This document shows positions 23,468-30,446 of a DNA stretch of 32,336 nucleotides, one piece after another. This DNA is from Thomasclavelia sp. (GTDB taxonomy: Bacteria > Bacillota_I > Bacilli_A > Erysipelotrichales > Coprobacillaceae). The notes beneath the pieces were generated by a model. That model made no database searches. It was given only the letters and a program-made list of their open reading frames with translations, and was not told where the DNA came from. The stretch is taken from contig JAQVWN010000021.1 of the NCBI GenBank assembly GCA_028749475.1, forward strand, positions 1 to 32,336, given 5' to 3'. A program made the translations under genes and the position numbers. Every line of letters begins with the position of its first letter. Within the stretch, counting starts at the first letter, position 1.

Positions 23468-23530
23468 GTAGTCGAGAGACTAGCATTGAATTGGTAAAAG
23501 AAAAAGGCGAGATTGTAACTCGTCTTTTTC
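23468..23530 (+). ncRNA. Candidate small RNA of about 63 nt
   Basis: Between a strong promoter and an intrinsic terminator lies a short segment with no coding potential. It contains a hairpin TAGTC-GAGA-GACTA with a GNRA tetraloop (23469-23482), a single-stranded linker, then the terminator stem. I do not recognise an Rfam family. It could be a small RNA or a leader whose gene has been lost. Confidence is moderate because nothing but the arrangement supports it. Confidence 0.4.
23501..23529 (+). terminator. Terminator of the putative small RNA
   Basis: AAAAAGGCGAG-ATTGTAA-CTCGTCTTTTT: an 11-bp stem with one G-T pair and a terminal T-run. Confidence 0.8.
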
Positions 23531-23636
23531 GCTATTTTGGGGCTTAGGATTAATTCAAAACATGAAATAAGATTAATAACTTATTTTATGATTTTTATAT
23601 TCGATTTTTTTAATATGGAGGGTATATTTTACTTCC

Positions 23637-23665
23637 TTGATTTATTCATTACTTATCGATATAAT
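23637..23665 (+). promoter_or_regulatory. Promoter of the riboswitch and cation exchanger
   Basis: TTGATT (23637-23642), a 17-base spacer and TATAAT (23660-23665). Transcription would begin near 23672, a few bases before the riboswitch aptamer. The preceding 23531-23636 stretch holds nothing I can identify. Confidence 0.8.
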
Positions 23666-23675
23666 ACAGGAGTAT

Positions 23676-23772
23676 TAAAGGGGAGTAGTCGCGTAATAAC
23701 ACGTATTTACATTCGCCATACCCGTTGCTAGCAACCGGATGTAAAAATCACTTAGTGAAGACAAGACCTTTA
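23676..23772 (+). ncRNA. yybP-ykoY manganese riboswitch
   Basis: The leader begins TAAAGGGGAGTAG, the strongly conserved 5' part of yybP-ykoY RNAs, and ends AAGACCTTTA, their conserved 3' part. TAAAGG (23676-23681) and CCTTTA (23767-23772) close helix P1. Internally TTTACATTCG pairs with CGGATGTAAA, topped by GTTGC-TA-GCAAC, and CATAC forms a candidate conserved loop. The 3' strand of P1 is also part of the downstream terminator. The two structures are exclusive, so Mn2+ binding should stabilise P1 and switch the gene on. This is the standard arrangement for this class. Confidence 0.85.
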
Positions 23773-23797
23773 TCGAAAGATAAAGTCTTGTCTTTTT
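23761..23797 (+). terminator. Riboswitch-controlled terminator
   Basis: ACAAGAC-C-TTTATC and GATAAAGTCTTGT pair around a GAAA tetraloop with one bulged C, followed by CTTTTT. It shares CCTTTA with aptamer helix P1. Confidence 0.88.
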
Positions 23798-23816
23798 AAA
23801 TAAATGGAGGAATAAA

Positions 23817-24761
23817 ATGATAATTCAAGTATTGTTGTTGATAGTAGGATTTATCCTACTGATTAAAGGAGCAGATATCTTTGTAGAAGGAGCAAGTAAA
23901 ATTGCTTTAAAATTTAATATCCCTCAAATAGTAATTGGTTTAACTATTGTCGCCTTTGGAACAAGTGCTCCAGAAGCCGCAATCTCAATTACTTCTGGAC
24001 TTAAAGGCTCAGCTGATTTAGCTGTTGGTAATGTCATTGGAAGTAATATAATGAATGTTTTACTTATTCTAGGTATTACTGGTTGTATTACTAGATTAAA
24101 AGTAAAAAAGAATACTTATAAATATGAAATACCTTTTGTGGTAGTAATTACTGGGGTATTACTACTACTAGGATATATTGGAAATAGTTTATCTTTTATC
24201 GATGGAATTATTATGTGGATGTTTTTCTTATTATTCCTTTACTATTTATATCGACTTACTAAATCCGGAGAAGAAACAAGTATCGATGAAATTGAAGAAT
24301 TAACTGACAAAGATACAACTCTTCGTTTAATAATCTTACTTATCTTAGGAATGGCAGCTATCGTTGGTGGATCTCAACTAACTATTAACTCATGTACAGC
24401 GATTGCGACTGAATTTGGTATTCCTCAAAGAATCATTGGTTTAACGATTGTAGCTTTTGGTACTAGCTTACCAGAATTGATTACATCCGTAACTGCTGCT
24501 TGGAAAGGAAAAGATGATTTAAGTGTTGGTAATATAGTTGGAAGTAATATCTTTAATATCTTATTTGTCTTAGGGACAACATCATTAATTTGTCCAACTG
24601 GAGTTCCTTTCCAACCAACATTTATTCTTGATGGTCTTATTGCGATTGCCGCGATGGTTCTATTTTATGTCTTCATTGATCGAAGAAAGATGGCTTTAAC
24701 TAAAGCCGGTGCAATCGTCATGCTAGCGGCTTATATCGTCTACTTTATAACTCTTTTATAG
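23817..24761 (+). CDS. CaCA-family cation exchanger (YrbG-like), probably manganese-responsive
   Basis: A 314-residue membrane protein of about ten TM segments with the two inverted alpha-repeats of Ca2+/cation exchangers. The first repeat has IVAFGTSAPE and NVIGSNIMNVLLILG; the second has IVAFGTSLPE and NIVGSNIFNILFVLG. The acidic GTS-x-PE residues that bind the cation are intact in both. By family it is annotated as calcium/sodium antiporter. The yybP-ykoY riboswitch in its leader points to Mn2+ export as a physiological role, since that class controls Mn efflux genes. TGGAGG precedes the ATG. A terminator with the next gene's ribosome-binding site follows. Confidence 0.92.
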   Translation: MIIQVLLLIVGFILLIKGADIFVEGASKIALKFNIPQIVIGLTIVAFGTSAPEAAISITSGLKGSADLAVGNVIGSNIMNVLLILGITGCITRLKVKKNTYKYEIPFVVVITGVLLLLGYIGNSLSFIDGIIMWMFFLLFLYYLYRLTKSGEETSIDEIEELTDKDTTLRLIILLILGMAAIVGGSQLTINSCTAIATEFGIPQRIIGLTIVAFGTSLPELITSVTAAWKGKDDLSVGNIVGSNIFNILFVLGTTSLICPTGVPFQPTFILDGLIAIAAMVLFYVFIDRRKMALTKAGAIVMLAAYIVYFITLL

Positions 24762-24789
24762 TGACATTTAATATCTCCAGATGTAAAAT
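24761..24789 (+). promoter_or_regulatory. Promoter nested in the terminator ahead of the GDPD gene
   Basis: GTGACA (24761-24766), exactly 17 bases, then TAAAAT (24784-24789). The -10 lies in the loop of the terminator hairpin, so initiation near 24796 gives an mRNA lacking the 5' arm. Confidence 0.5.
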
Positions 24790-24808
24790 AACGTTTGGAG
24801 GTTTTTTT
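24775..24808 (+). terminator. Terminator overlapping the GDPD ribosome-binding site
   Basis: CTCCAGATGT (24775-24784) pairs over ten positions, including two G-U pairs, with ACGTTTGGAG (24791-24800) around a six-base loop, then G and seven T. The 3' arm plus the next G contains the GGAGG site of the following gene, whose ATG comes directly after the T-run. Confidence 0.7.
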
Positions 24809-25516
24809 ATGAAACAAATAGCACATCGAGGATATTCTGATAAATATCCAGAAAACACTTTACTAGCTTTTAGTAAAGCTATAGAAAAAGGTTTTGATGG
24901 AATAGAAACAGATGTTCATAAAACTAAAGATGGTGTTTTAGTATTATGTCATGATGAAAAGATTGATCGAACTAGTAATGGTCAAGGTTATATCAAAGAC
25001 ATGACTTATGATGAACTTCTTACTTATAGCTTTAACTACAAAAATGAAGGCCTAGATGAAAAGATTCCTAAATTATCACAATTACTTGATTTAGTAAAAG
25101 ATAAAGACGTTATCTTAGATATCGAAGCTAAAACCGATAATATTCATTATGAAGGAATTGAACAAGATATTTATAATCTAGTAAAAGAATATAATTTACT
25201 AGATAAATGTTTATTTTCTTCTTTCTACCTTGATTCCTTATTTAAATTTAGAGAAATAGATAATACTTTAACTCTAGGTTACTTATGGGAAGATAACTAT
25301 GAAGAAAATAAACAAAAATGTATTGAAAACAATTTTAATTGTCATGCTAAAGAATCACTATTAGATGAAGATGAAATTAAAATATATGAAAGTAAAGGAT
25401 TAGAAATTAATACTTGGACAGTTAAGAACACCTTTAGATATAACTACTTTAGAGAACTAGGTGTTAACATGACAATTTCCAATAAATACTTTAAAGATAC
25501 TGCTGTAGTAGACTAA
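24809..25516 (+). CDS. Glycerophosphodiester phosphodiesterase
   Basis: A 235-residue TIM-barrel enzyme (GDPD family) that splits glycerophosphodiesters into glycerol-3-phosphate and an alcohol. It begins almost at once with the catalytic AHRGYSDKYPENTL (HRG and ENT). GIETDVHKTKDGVLVLCHD follows with the metal-binding E-x-D and the second catalytic His. DIEAK and the WTVKN strand near the end are typical. There is no signal peptide, so it acts in the cytoplasm. The frame is open from 24761, but GGAGG lies seven bases before ATG 24809, and the family start is there. Expression may come from the nested promoter. Confidence 0.93.
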   Translation: MKQIAHRGYSDKYPENTLLAFSKAIEKGFDGIETDVHKTKDGVLVLCHDEKIDRTSNGQGYIKDMTYDELLTYSFNYKNEGLDEKIPKLSQLLDLVKDKDVILDIEAKTDNIHYEGIEQDIYNLVKEYNLLDKCLFSSFYLDSLFKFREIDNTLTLGYLWEDNYEENKQKCIENNFNCHAKESLLDEDEIKIYESKGLEINTWTVKNTFRYNYFRELGVNMTISNKYFKDTAVVD

Positions 25517-25529
25517 CAGCAGTATCTTT
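25493..25529 (+). terminator. Terminator of the GDPD gene
   Basis: AAAGATACTGCTG and CAGCAGTATCTTT form a perfect 13-bp stem around an 11-base loop that contains the TAA stop. The tail is T-rich. Confidence 0.9.
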
Positions 25530-25593
25530 TCTTTTAAAGTTTGTGAAATTTTTATTATTTAATCAAACAGAATAAATCTTTAAAGTATTAAAC

Positions 25594-25615
25594 TGTAATA
25601 GTGTTAGCGTTTTCA
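25594..25615 (+). promoter_or_regulatory. cre (CcpA) site beside a putative adhE promoter -10
   Basis: TGTTAGCGTTTTCA at 25602-25615 matches the cre consensus TGWNANCGNTNWCA at every defined position. TGTAAT at 25594-25599 just upstream could be the -10, although no good -35 is visible. A cre over the start site normally means repression by CcpA. Confidence 0.55.
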
Positions 25616-25644
25616 ATGAAAATCCTTGATTTGTGAAAAGGTAA

Positions 25645-25680
25645 AAAAGTCCCCATATTCCTTGTGTTTATGGGGCTTTT
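25645..25680 (+). terminator. Leader hairpin upstream of adhE, possible attenuator
   Basis: AAAAG-T-CCCCATA pairs with TATGGGG-CTTTT around an 11-base loop, with one bulged T. The T-run is short and part of the stem, followed by GGG, so termination may be partial. It lies between the cre/promoter region and the adhE start; no good promoter is visible after it. Confidence 0.45.
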
Positions 25681-25737
25681 GGGTTAAAATTGACTTGCAA
25701 CAAATTAATTATTTCACAAAATTACGGAGGAAACAAA

Positions 25738-28404
25738 ATGGCAACAAAAAAACCTGCACCAAAAGCAGAAAAAAAAGCCGTTGCTCCAGTACAACCTACT
25801 GAAGCTCAAACTGATGCACACGTTGATACATTAGTTCAAGGTGCATTAAAAGCATTATCAGAATTTGAAAACTTTACACAAGAACAAGTAGACCACATCG
25901 TGGCAAAATGTTCTGTAGCTGGGTTAGATCATCATGGTATCTTAGCTGAAGCTGCTGTTAAAGAAACAGGACGTGGAGTATTCGAAGACAAAGCTGTTAA
26001 AAACTTATTCGCCTGCGAATATGTTACAAACAACTTACGTCATTTAAAAACCGTTGGTATCATCAATGAAGATCCTTTAACAGGAATCACTGAAATTGCT
26101 GAACCAGTTGGTGTTATTTGTGGTATCGTACCAACAACTAACCCAACATCTACAGTAATCTTTAAATCATTAATTGCTTTAAAGACTAGAAACCCAATTA
26201 TTTTCTCTTTCCACCCAAGTTCTCATGAATGTTCAGTTCAAGCTGCTATCGTTATGAGAGATGCTGCAATTGCAGCTGGTGCTCCAGAAAACTGTATTCA
26301 ATGGTTAGATATTAAATCTATGTATGCAACTAGTGCATTAATGAATCACCCTGGTGTAGCTACTATCTTAGCTACTGGTGGTAATGCCATGGTTAAAGCT
26401 GCATATTCATGTGGTAAACCTGCATTAGGTGTTGGAGCTGGTAACGTTCCTGCTTATGTAGAAAAAACTTGTAAATTAAAAAGAGCTGTTAACGATATCG
26501 TATTATCAAAATCATTTGATAATGGGATGATTTGTGCTTCTGAACAAGCTGCAATCGTTGATAAAGAAATCTATACTGAATTTGTTAAAGAAATGAAACG
26601 TTTCAAAACATATTGGGTAAATAAAGAAGAAAAAGCTAAACTTGAAAAATTCATGTTTGGAGTAAGTTCTCCTAAAGATGTTGAAACTGCTAAGTTAAAT
26701 CCTAACATCGTTGGTAAAGCTGCTTCTTGGATTGCATCTGAAGCTGGATTTGTCGTACCAGAAGATACTCAAATCTTATGTGTTGAATGTAATGAAGTAG
26801 GTGTTAAAGAACCTATGACTAGAGAAAAACTTTCTCCAGTACTTGCTATCTTAAAAGCTAAAGATACTGAAGATGGTATTGCTAAATGTGCTGCTATGGT
26901 TGAATTTAATGGTTTAGGTCACTCTGCTGCAATTCATACAGAAGATCATGAACTTTCTAAGAGATTTGGACATAAAGTTAAAGCTATTCGTATTATTGAA
27001 AACGCTCCATCTACATTCGGTGGAATTGGTTCAGTATACAATGCATTCATTCCATCACTTACACTTGGTTGTGGATCTTATGGACACAACTCAGTATCTA
27101 ATAACGTAAGTGCTGTAAACTTAATTAATATTAAAAGAATAGGGAGACGTAATAACAATATGCAATGGGTTAAACTTCCTCCAAAAATCTACTTTGAAAG
27201 AAATTCAATTAGATATTTAAGAGACATGAAAAAAATGGAAAAAGTCATGATTGTTACAGACAGAGGAATGTACAATCTTGGTTATGTTGCTAAAATCGAA
27301 GACGTTATCAAAAGAAGACGTAATAAAGTTGATATCGAATTATTCTTTGATGTTGAACCAGATCCATCTTTAAATACAGTTAAAGAAGGTCTTGAATTAA
27401 TGGATAAATTCGAACCAGATACAATCGTTGCTTTAGGTGGAGGTTCTTCAATGGACGCTGCTAAAGTAATGTGGTTATTATATGAAAACCCAGATGTATG
27501 TTTCGATGATATCAAACAAAAATTCATGGATATTAGAAAACGTGCTTTCAAATTCCCAGAACTTGGTAAGAAAGCTAAGATGATTTGTATTCCTACAACT
27601 TCAGGAACAGGATCAGAAGTTACTCCATTCGCAGTAATCACTGATACTGATGAAAACAAAAAATATCCATTAACTGACTACGCTTTAACTCCAACAGTTG
27701 CTATCGTAGATCCAGAATTCGTTGCTAGTTTACCAGGAGCAGTTGCTGCTGATACAGGAATTGACGTATTAACTCATGCAGTAGAAGCTTATGTTTCTAT
27801 CCTTGCATCAGACTTTACTGATGGATGGGCTAAACAAGCTGTTAAGTTAGTATTCGATTACTTAGAAGATTCAGTTAAAACAGCTAATCCAATCGCTAGA
27901 GAAAAAATGCATAATGCTGCTTGTATCGCAGGTATGGCATTCGCAAATGCATTCCTTGGTATGAACCACTCAATGGCTCATAAGATTGGTGGAGAATTCC
28001 ACGTACCTCATGGTCGTGCTAATGGTATCTTACTTCCTCATGTAATTAGATATAATGGTACTGTACCAACTAAACTTAATGTATGGCCTAAGATTGAAAA
28101 CTATAAAGCTGACGTTAAATATATGGAATTAGCTCAATTAATTGGATTAAATCCAAAAACTCCTGCTGAAGGTGTTAAGATGTTCGCTGATGCAGTAGAA
28201 GAATTAGAATACAAAGTAGGACTTGTATCTAACTTTGAATCTCAAGGAATTGATAAAGATGAATGGATGTCTTCAATTCATAGAATGGCTATGAATGCTT
28301 ATGAAGATCAATGTACTCCAGCTAACCCTAGAATGCCTATGGTTAAAGATATGGAAGAAATCATGACATATACTTGGGATTACAAAAATAAATTTGATAA
28401 ATAA
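25738..28404 (+). CDS. adhE: Bifunctional acetaldehyde-CoA/alcohol dehydrogenase
   Basis: An 888-residue fermentative enzyme reducing acetyl-CoA to acetaldehyde and then ethanol, regenerating two NAD+. An N-terminal Lys/Ala/Pro-rich extension of about 30 residues is unusual. The aldehyde dehydrogenase domain (to about 460) has active-site Cys266 in NGMICASEQ. The iron-dependent alcohol dehydrogenase domain contains [36 protein letters not shown] and [21 protein letters not shown] with the Fe ligands. Start: ACGGAGG lies before ATG 25738, and a TTG at 25690 is rejected. Codon choice is of the highly expressed type, as in fba. AdhE usually forms spirosome filaments. A cre site and Rex-like half-sites lie upstream. 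Confidence 0.97.
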   Translation: MATKKPAPKAEKKAVAPVQPTEAQTDAHVDTLVQGALKALSEFENFTQEQVDHIVAKCSVAGLDHHGILAEAAVKETGRGVFEDKAVKNLFACEYVTNNLRHLKTVGIINEDPLTGITEIAEPVGVICGIVPTTNPTSTVIFKSLIALKTRNPIIFSFHPSSHECSVQAAIVMRDAAIAAGAPENCIQWLDIKSMYATSALMNHPGVATILATGGNAMVKAAYSCGKPALGVGAGNVPAYVEKTCKLKRAVNDIVLSKSFDNGMICASEQAAIVDKEIYTEFVKEMKRFKTYWVNKEEKAKLEKFMFGVSSPKDVETAKLNPNIVGKAASWIASEAGFVVPEDTQILCVECNEVGVKEPMTREKLSPVLAILKAKDTEDGIAKCAAMVEFNGLGHSAAIHTEDHELSKRFGHKVKAIRIIENAPSTFGGIGSVYNAFIPSLTLGCGSYGHNSVSNNVSAVNLINIKRIGRRNNNMQWVKLPPKIYFERNSIRYLRDMKKMEKVMIVTDRGMYNLGYVAKIEDVIKRRRNKVDIELFFDVEPDPSLNTVKEGLELMDKFEPDTIVALGGGSSMDAAKVMWLLYENPDVCFDDIKQKFMDIRKRAFKFPELGKKAKMICIPTTSGTGSEVTPFAVITDTDENKKYPLTDYALTPTVAIVDPEFVASLPGAVAADTGIDVLTHAVEAYVSILASDFTDGWAKQAVKLVFDYLEDSVKTANPIAREKMHNAACIAGMAFANAFLGMNHSMAHKIGGEFHVPHGRANGILLPHVIRYNGTVPTKLNVWPKIENYKADVKYMELAQLIGLNPKTPAEGVKMFADAVEELEYKVGLVSNFESQGIDKDEWMSSIHRMAMNAYEDQCTPANPRMPMVKDMEEIMTYTWDYKNKFDK

Positions 28405-28426
28405 TCAAAAATATTTAGTAAGATAG

Positions 28427-28463
28427 AAATTATATTTCTATCTTACTTTTTTTATTTGTCATA
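28427..28463 (+). terminator. Terminator of adhE
   Basis: AGTAAGATAGAAA and TTTCTATCTTACT form a perfect 13-bp stem with a five-base loop and a run of seven T. Confidence 0.95.
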
Positions 28464-28498
28464 ATTTTGTATGATTAGTCTTAGTAGGGGGAATTATT

Positions 28499-29755
28499 GT
28501 GGGAGAATTAAAACAAAATTCAATATCTCTTGGTAATACTATTTTAGGTATTGGATTAATAGTCTTAGGAATATTTACAACCTACTATCAATCCGATTTA
28601 CTAATGAGAATATATGACGTCATAGGATTTATCCTTCTATTTCAAGCAGGTAGAATGTTGATAAGCTATTTTGAACATAAAGATAAAAGTAATTTATTAG
28701 AAGTATTATTATTTATCGTAGCTGGATGTATCTTCTTCTTTTATACTGATATGCCAGTAGGACTTACAAAACTAGTGTTAGCTGGTTATATGGTAATCTT
28801 TGGAATCATTAAACTAATTGGTTACTACACCTATAAACAAAATAAAGTAGGTGGTCGTTTTATTGTCTTATCTATTGGTTTAATTGCAGTTATTGCCGGT
28901 ATCTTATCAATTGTCGGTAACTTTATCTCGATTGATACTATGTTAGTGGTAATAGGAATCTATACAATAGTTTTAGGAATAAACTATTGTATAGATGCAG
29001 TAGATATGATTTTACCTCGTAATAAATCAGATAAGTTCAAAAGAAAAATAAGAATAGACATTCCAATTGCAGTAGCAGCTTTAATGCCAAGACAAATGTT
29101 AGAATATATCAATAATCATGTTCAAACCATGGATCAAAAAGAATTCAATGATTATAAGAACGAAACTATTATGGAAGTCTTTGTCCATGTATCTCCAGAT
29201 GGTATGGGAGTTATGGGACATTGTGATTTATACTTTGATGGAGAAGTATTATCTTATGGTAACTATGACTTTAAATCTACTAAGTTATTTGAAATATTAG
29301 GTGATGGAGTACTTTTCACATGTAAAGATAAACAAGCTTATATTGATTTTGCAATTAAAGAATCTAATAAAACGATTTTTGGTTATTATTTAAACTTATC
29401 ACCAGAACAAATAGAATCAGTAAGAGCTAAAATAAAAGAAATAAAAGAAAATACTTATCAGTGGTATCCTATCGGATACACTGATAAAGATTTTAATGAA
29501 GATTATGCAAGTAGACTTTATCATAATACACAAGCAAATTTTTATAAATTTAAATCAGGTAAGTTTAAAACATACTTTGTTCTTGGAACAAATTGTGTCC
29601 TACTAGCTGATTCAATAATCGGAGCTAGTGGTAGTGATATCGTAGATATCAATGGAATAGTAGCCCCTGGTACTTACTATGATTATCTCGAAAAAGAATC
29701 TATTAGAGAGAACGGATTAGTATCAAAAAAGACTATCTATCACAAAATGACATAG
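28499..29755 (+). CDS. Six-TM (HdeD/DUF308-like) protein fused to a permuted papain-like domain
   Basis: A 418-residue protein starting at GTG, seven bases after AGGGGG. Residues 12-165 form six TM segments with short loops, like HdeD/DUF308 proteins. A basic linker (172-186) leads to a soluble domain of about 230 residues. That domain has H241 in VMGHCDLYF, then LSYGNYDF and FGYYLNLSPEQIESVR, and C366 in LGTNCVLLAD. This His-before-Cys order, with a small hydrophobic strand after each, resembles circularly permuted papain-like families such as DUF4105 and NlpC/P60 relatives. The resemblance is my judgement by eye. The fold suggests a membrane-tethered peptidase, amidase or acyltransferase, probably cytoplasmic by the positive-inside rule. 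Monocistronic between two terminators. Confidence 0.65.
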   Translation: MGELKQNSISLGNTILGIGLIVLGIFTTYYQSDLLMRIYDVIGFILLFQAGRMLISYFEHKDKSNLLEVLLFIVAGCIFFFYTDMPVGLTKLVLAGYMVIFGIIKLIGYYTYKQNKVGGRFIVLSIGLIAVIAGILSIVGNFISIDTMLVVIGIYTIVLGINYCIDAVDMILPRNKSDKFKRKIRIDIPIAVAALMPRQMLEYINNHVQTMDQKEFNDYKNETIMEVFVHVSPDGMGVMGHCDLYFDGEVLSYGNYDFKSTKLFEILGDGVLFTCKDKQAYIDFAIKESNKTIFGYYLNLSPEQIESVRAKIKEIKENTYQWYPIGYTDKDFNEDYASRLYHNTQANFYKFKSGKFKTYFVLGTNCVLLADSIIGASGSDIVDINGIVAPGTYYDYLEKESIRENGLVSKKTIYHKMT

Positions 29756-29816
29756 TTCATATTTAATTCATATAAGTGTCATACTATAACTATGTCGACA
29801 AAAGATAATTAATAAA

Positions 29817-29894
29817 AGTATAGATGCCCCCTCTCCCAAATAAAAGCATCTATACTAAAAAGAAGAAGAAACTTTCCCAGTTTCTTCTTTTTTT
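29817..29894 (+). ncRNA. Two tandem hairpins with C-rich loops: 3' UTR or small RNA
   Basis: Hairpin 1: AGTATAGATGC and GCATCTATACT (11 bp) around the loop CCCCTCTCCCAAATAAAA. Hairpin 2: AAGAAGAAACT-TTCCC-AGTTTCTTCTT followed by a T-run, an intrinsic terminator. Both loops expose CCC. They may simply end the preceding mRNA. A weak promoter (TTAATT 29763-29768, TATAAC 29785-29790) could also produce a separate RNA of about 100 nt. Confidence 0.5.
29863..29894 (+). terminator. Terminator after the HdeD-papain fusion gene
   Basis: An 11-bp stem with a TTCCC loop and a clear T-tail (29888-29894). It is the last terminator before the XRE-hsdM unit. Confidence 0.9.
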
Positions 29895-29964
29895 GTTTCA
29901 AAACACAGAATGAGTGTACTTTAAATAATGTATAAAATATGGTCTATCATTAAATACAGTCCAT

Positions 29965-29980
29965 ATAATGTGCATATTAT
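29965..29980 (+). promoter_or_regulatory. Candidate operator upstream of the XRE gene
   Basis: ATAATGTGCATATTAT is symmetric in 14 of 16 positions around TGCA and lies among several overlapping -10-like AT sequences (TATAAT 29964-29969, TATACT 29983-29988). Self-control by the XRE protein is inferred. Confidence 0.35.
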
Positions 29981-30017
29981 GATATACTATATTATATATT
30001 ATGTGAGAGGTGCAAAA

Positions 30018-30446
30018 ATGGACACATTTGGTAAAAGATTCAGGTTAGCCCTAGATTACAGAAATAAAGGAAAAAGGAAAAAAAACGCTGATTATCTGTC
30101 ACAGGAAAAGATAGCAATAATTCTTGGAACGAAGAGACAGCGAGTATGTGAATGGTTATCAGATATTAGAAAGCCTTCATTTAAGGAAACGGTAAAACTA
30201 TCCAAAATATTGGATGTTTCAGTAGTGTGGCTTATAACTGGAACAAATTTTGGTTACGATAAAGAAACAAAAAAAATTGAGAAAAAAAAGGCAACTGAAT
30301 ATCAAGAATTAATAGTGAAACAAGTAAAAGCACTTAATGATGTTTCGGCTTTATCCGGAATAGAACAAAGTATTCTTGAAATTCAAGAGATTCTAGAAAT
30401 AGATAATAGTAAAGAATTTGATGAAATGAAAGGGAAGAAGAAATGA
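30018..30446 (+). CDS. XRE-family (Cro/CI-type) HTH regulator linked to hsdM
   Basis: A 142-residue DNA-binding protein. Residues 1-75 form a Cro/CI-type HTH: FGKRFRLALDYR, LSQEKIAIILGTKRQRVCEWLSDIRKPS and LSKILDVSVVWLITG. The C-terminal part is charged and helical, perhaps for dimerisation. The frame is open upstream to 29928, but GAGAGGTG precedes ATG 30018. Its stop overlaps the hsdM start by four bases (ATGA), so expression of the two is coupled. A regulator in this position suggests control of restriction-modification timing, like C proteins, though it is longer than typical C proteins. Confidence 0.85.
   Translation: MDTFGKRFRLALDYRNKGKRKKNADYLSQEKIAIILGTKRQRVCEWLSDIRKPSFKETVKLSKILDVSVVWLITGTNFGYDKETKKIEKKKATEYQELIVKQVKALNDVSALSGIEQSILEIQEILEIDNSKEFDEMKGKKK

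Noticed and set aside
23537-23731. 64-codon plus-strand ORF in the gap before the exchanger
   Set aside because: It starts at TTG without a ribosome-binding site and runs through the promoter and into the conserved riboswitch aptamer; its composition is not protein-like.
25541-25558. Complete Rex operator upstream of adhE
   Set aside because: TTGTGAAA is a good left half but the right half (TTTTTATTAT) does not match; only scattered half-sites are present.
27282-27659. 125-codon antisense ORF inside adhE
   Set aside because: It is a by-product of adhE codon bias; no start signal or recognisable motif.
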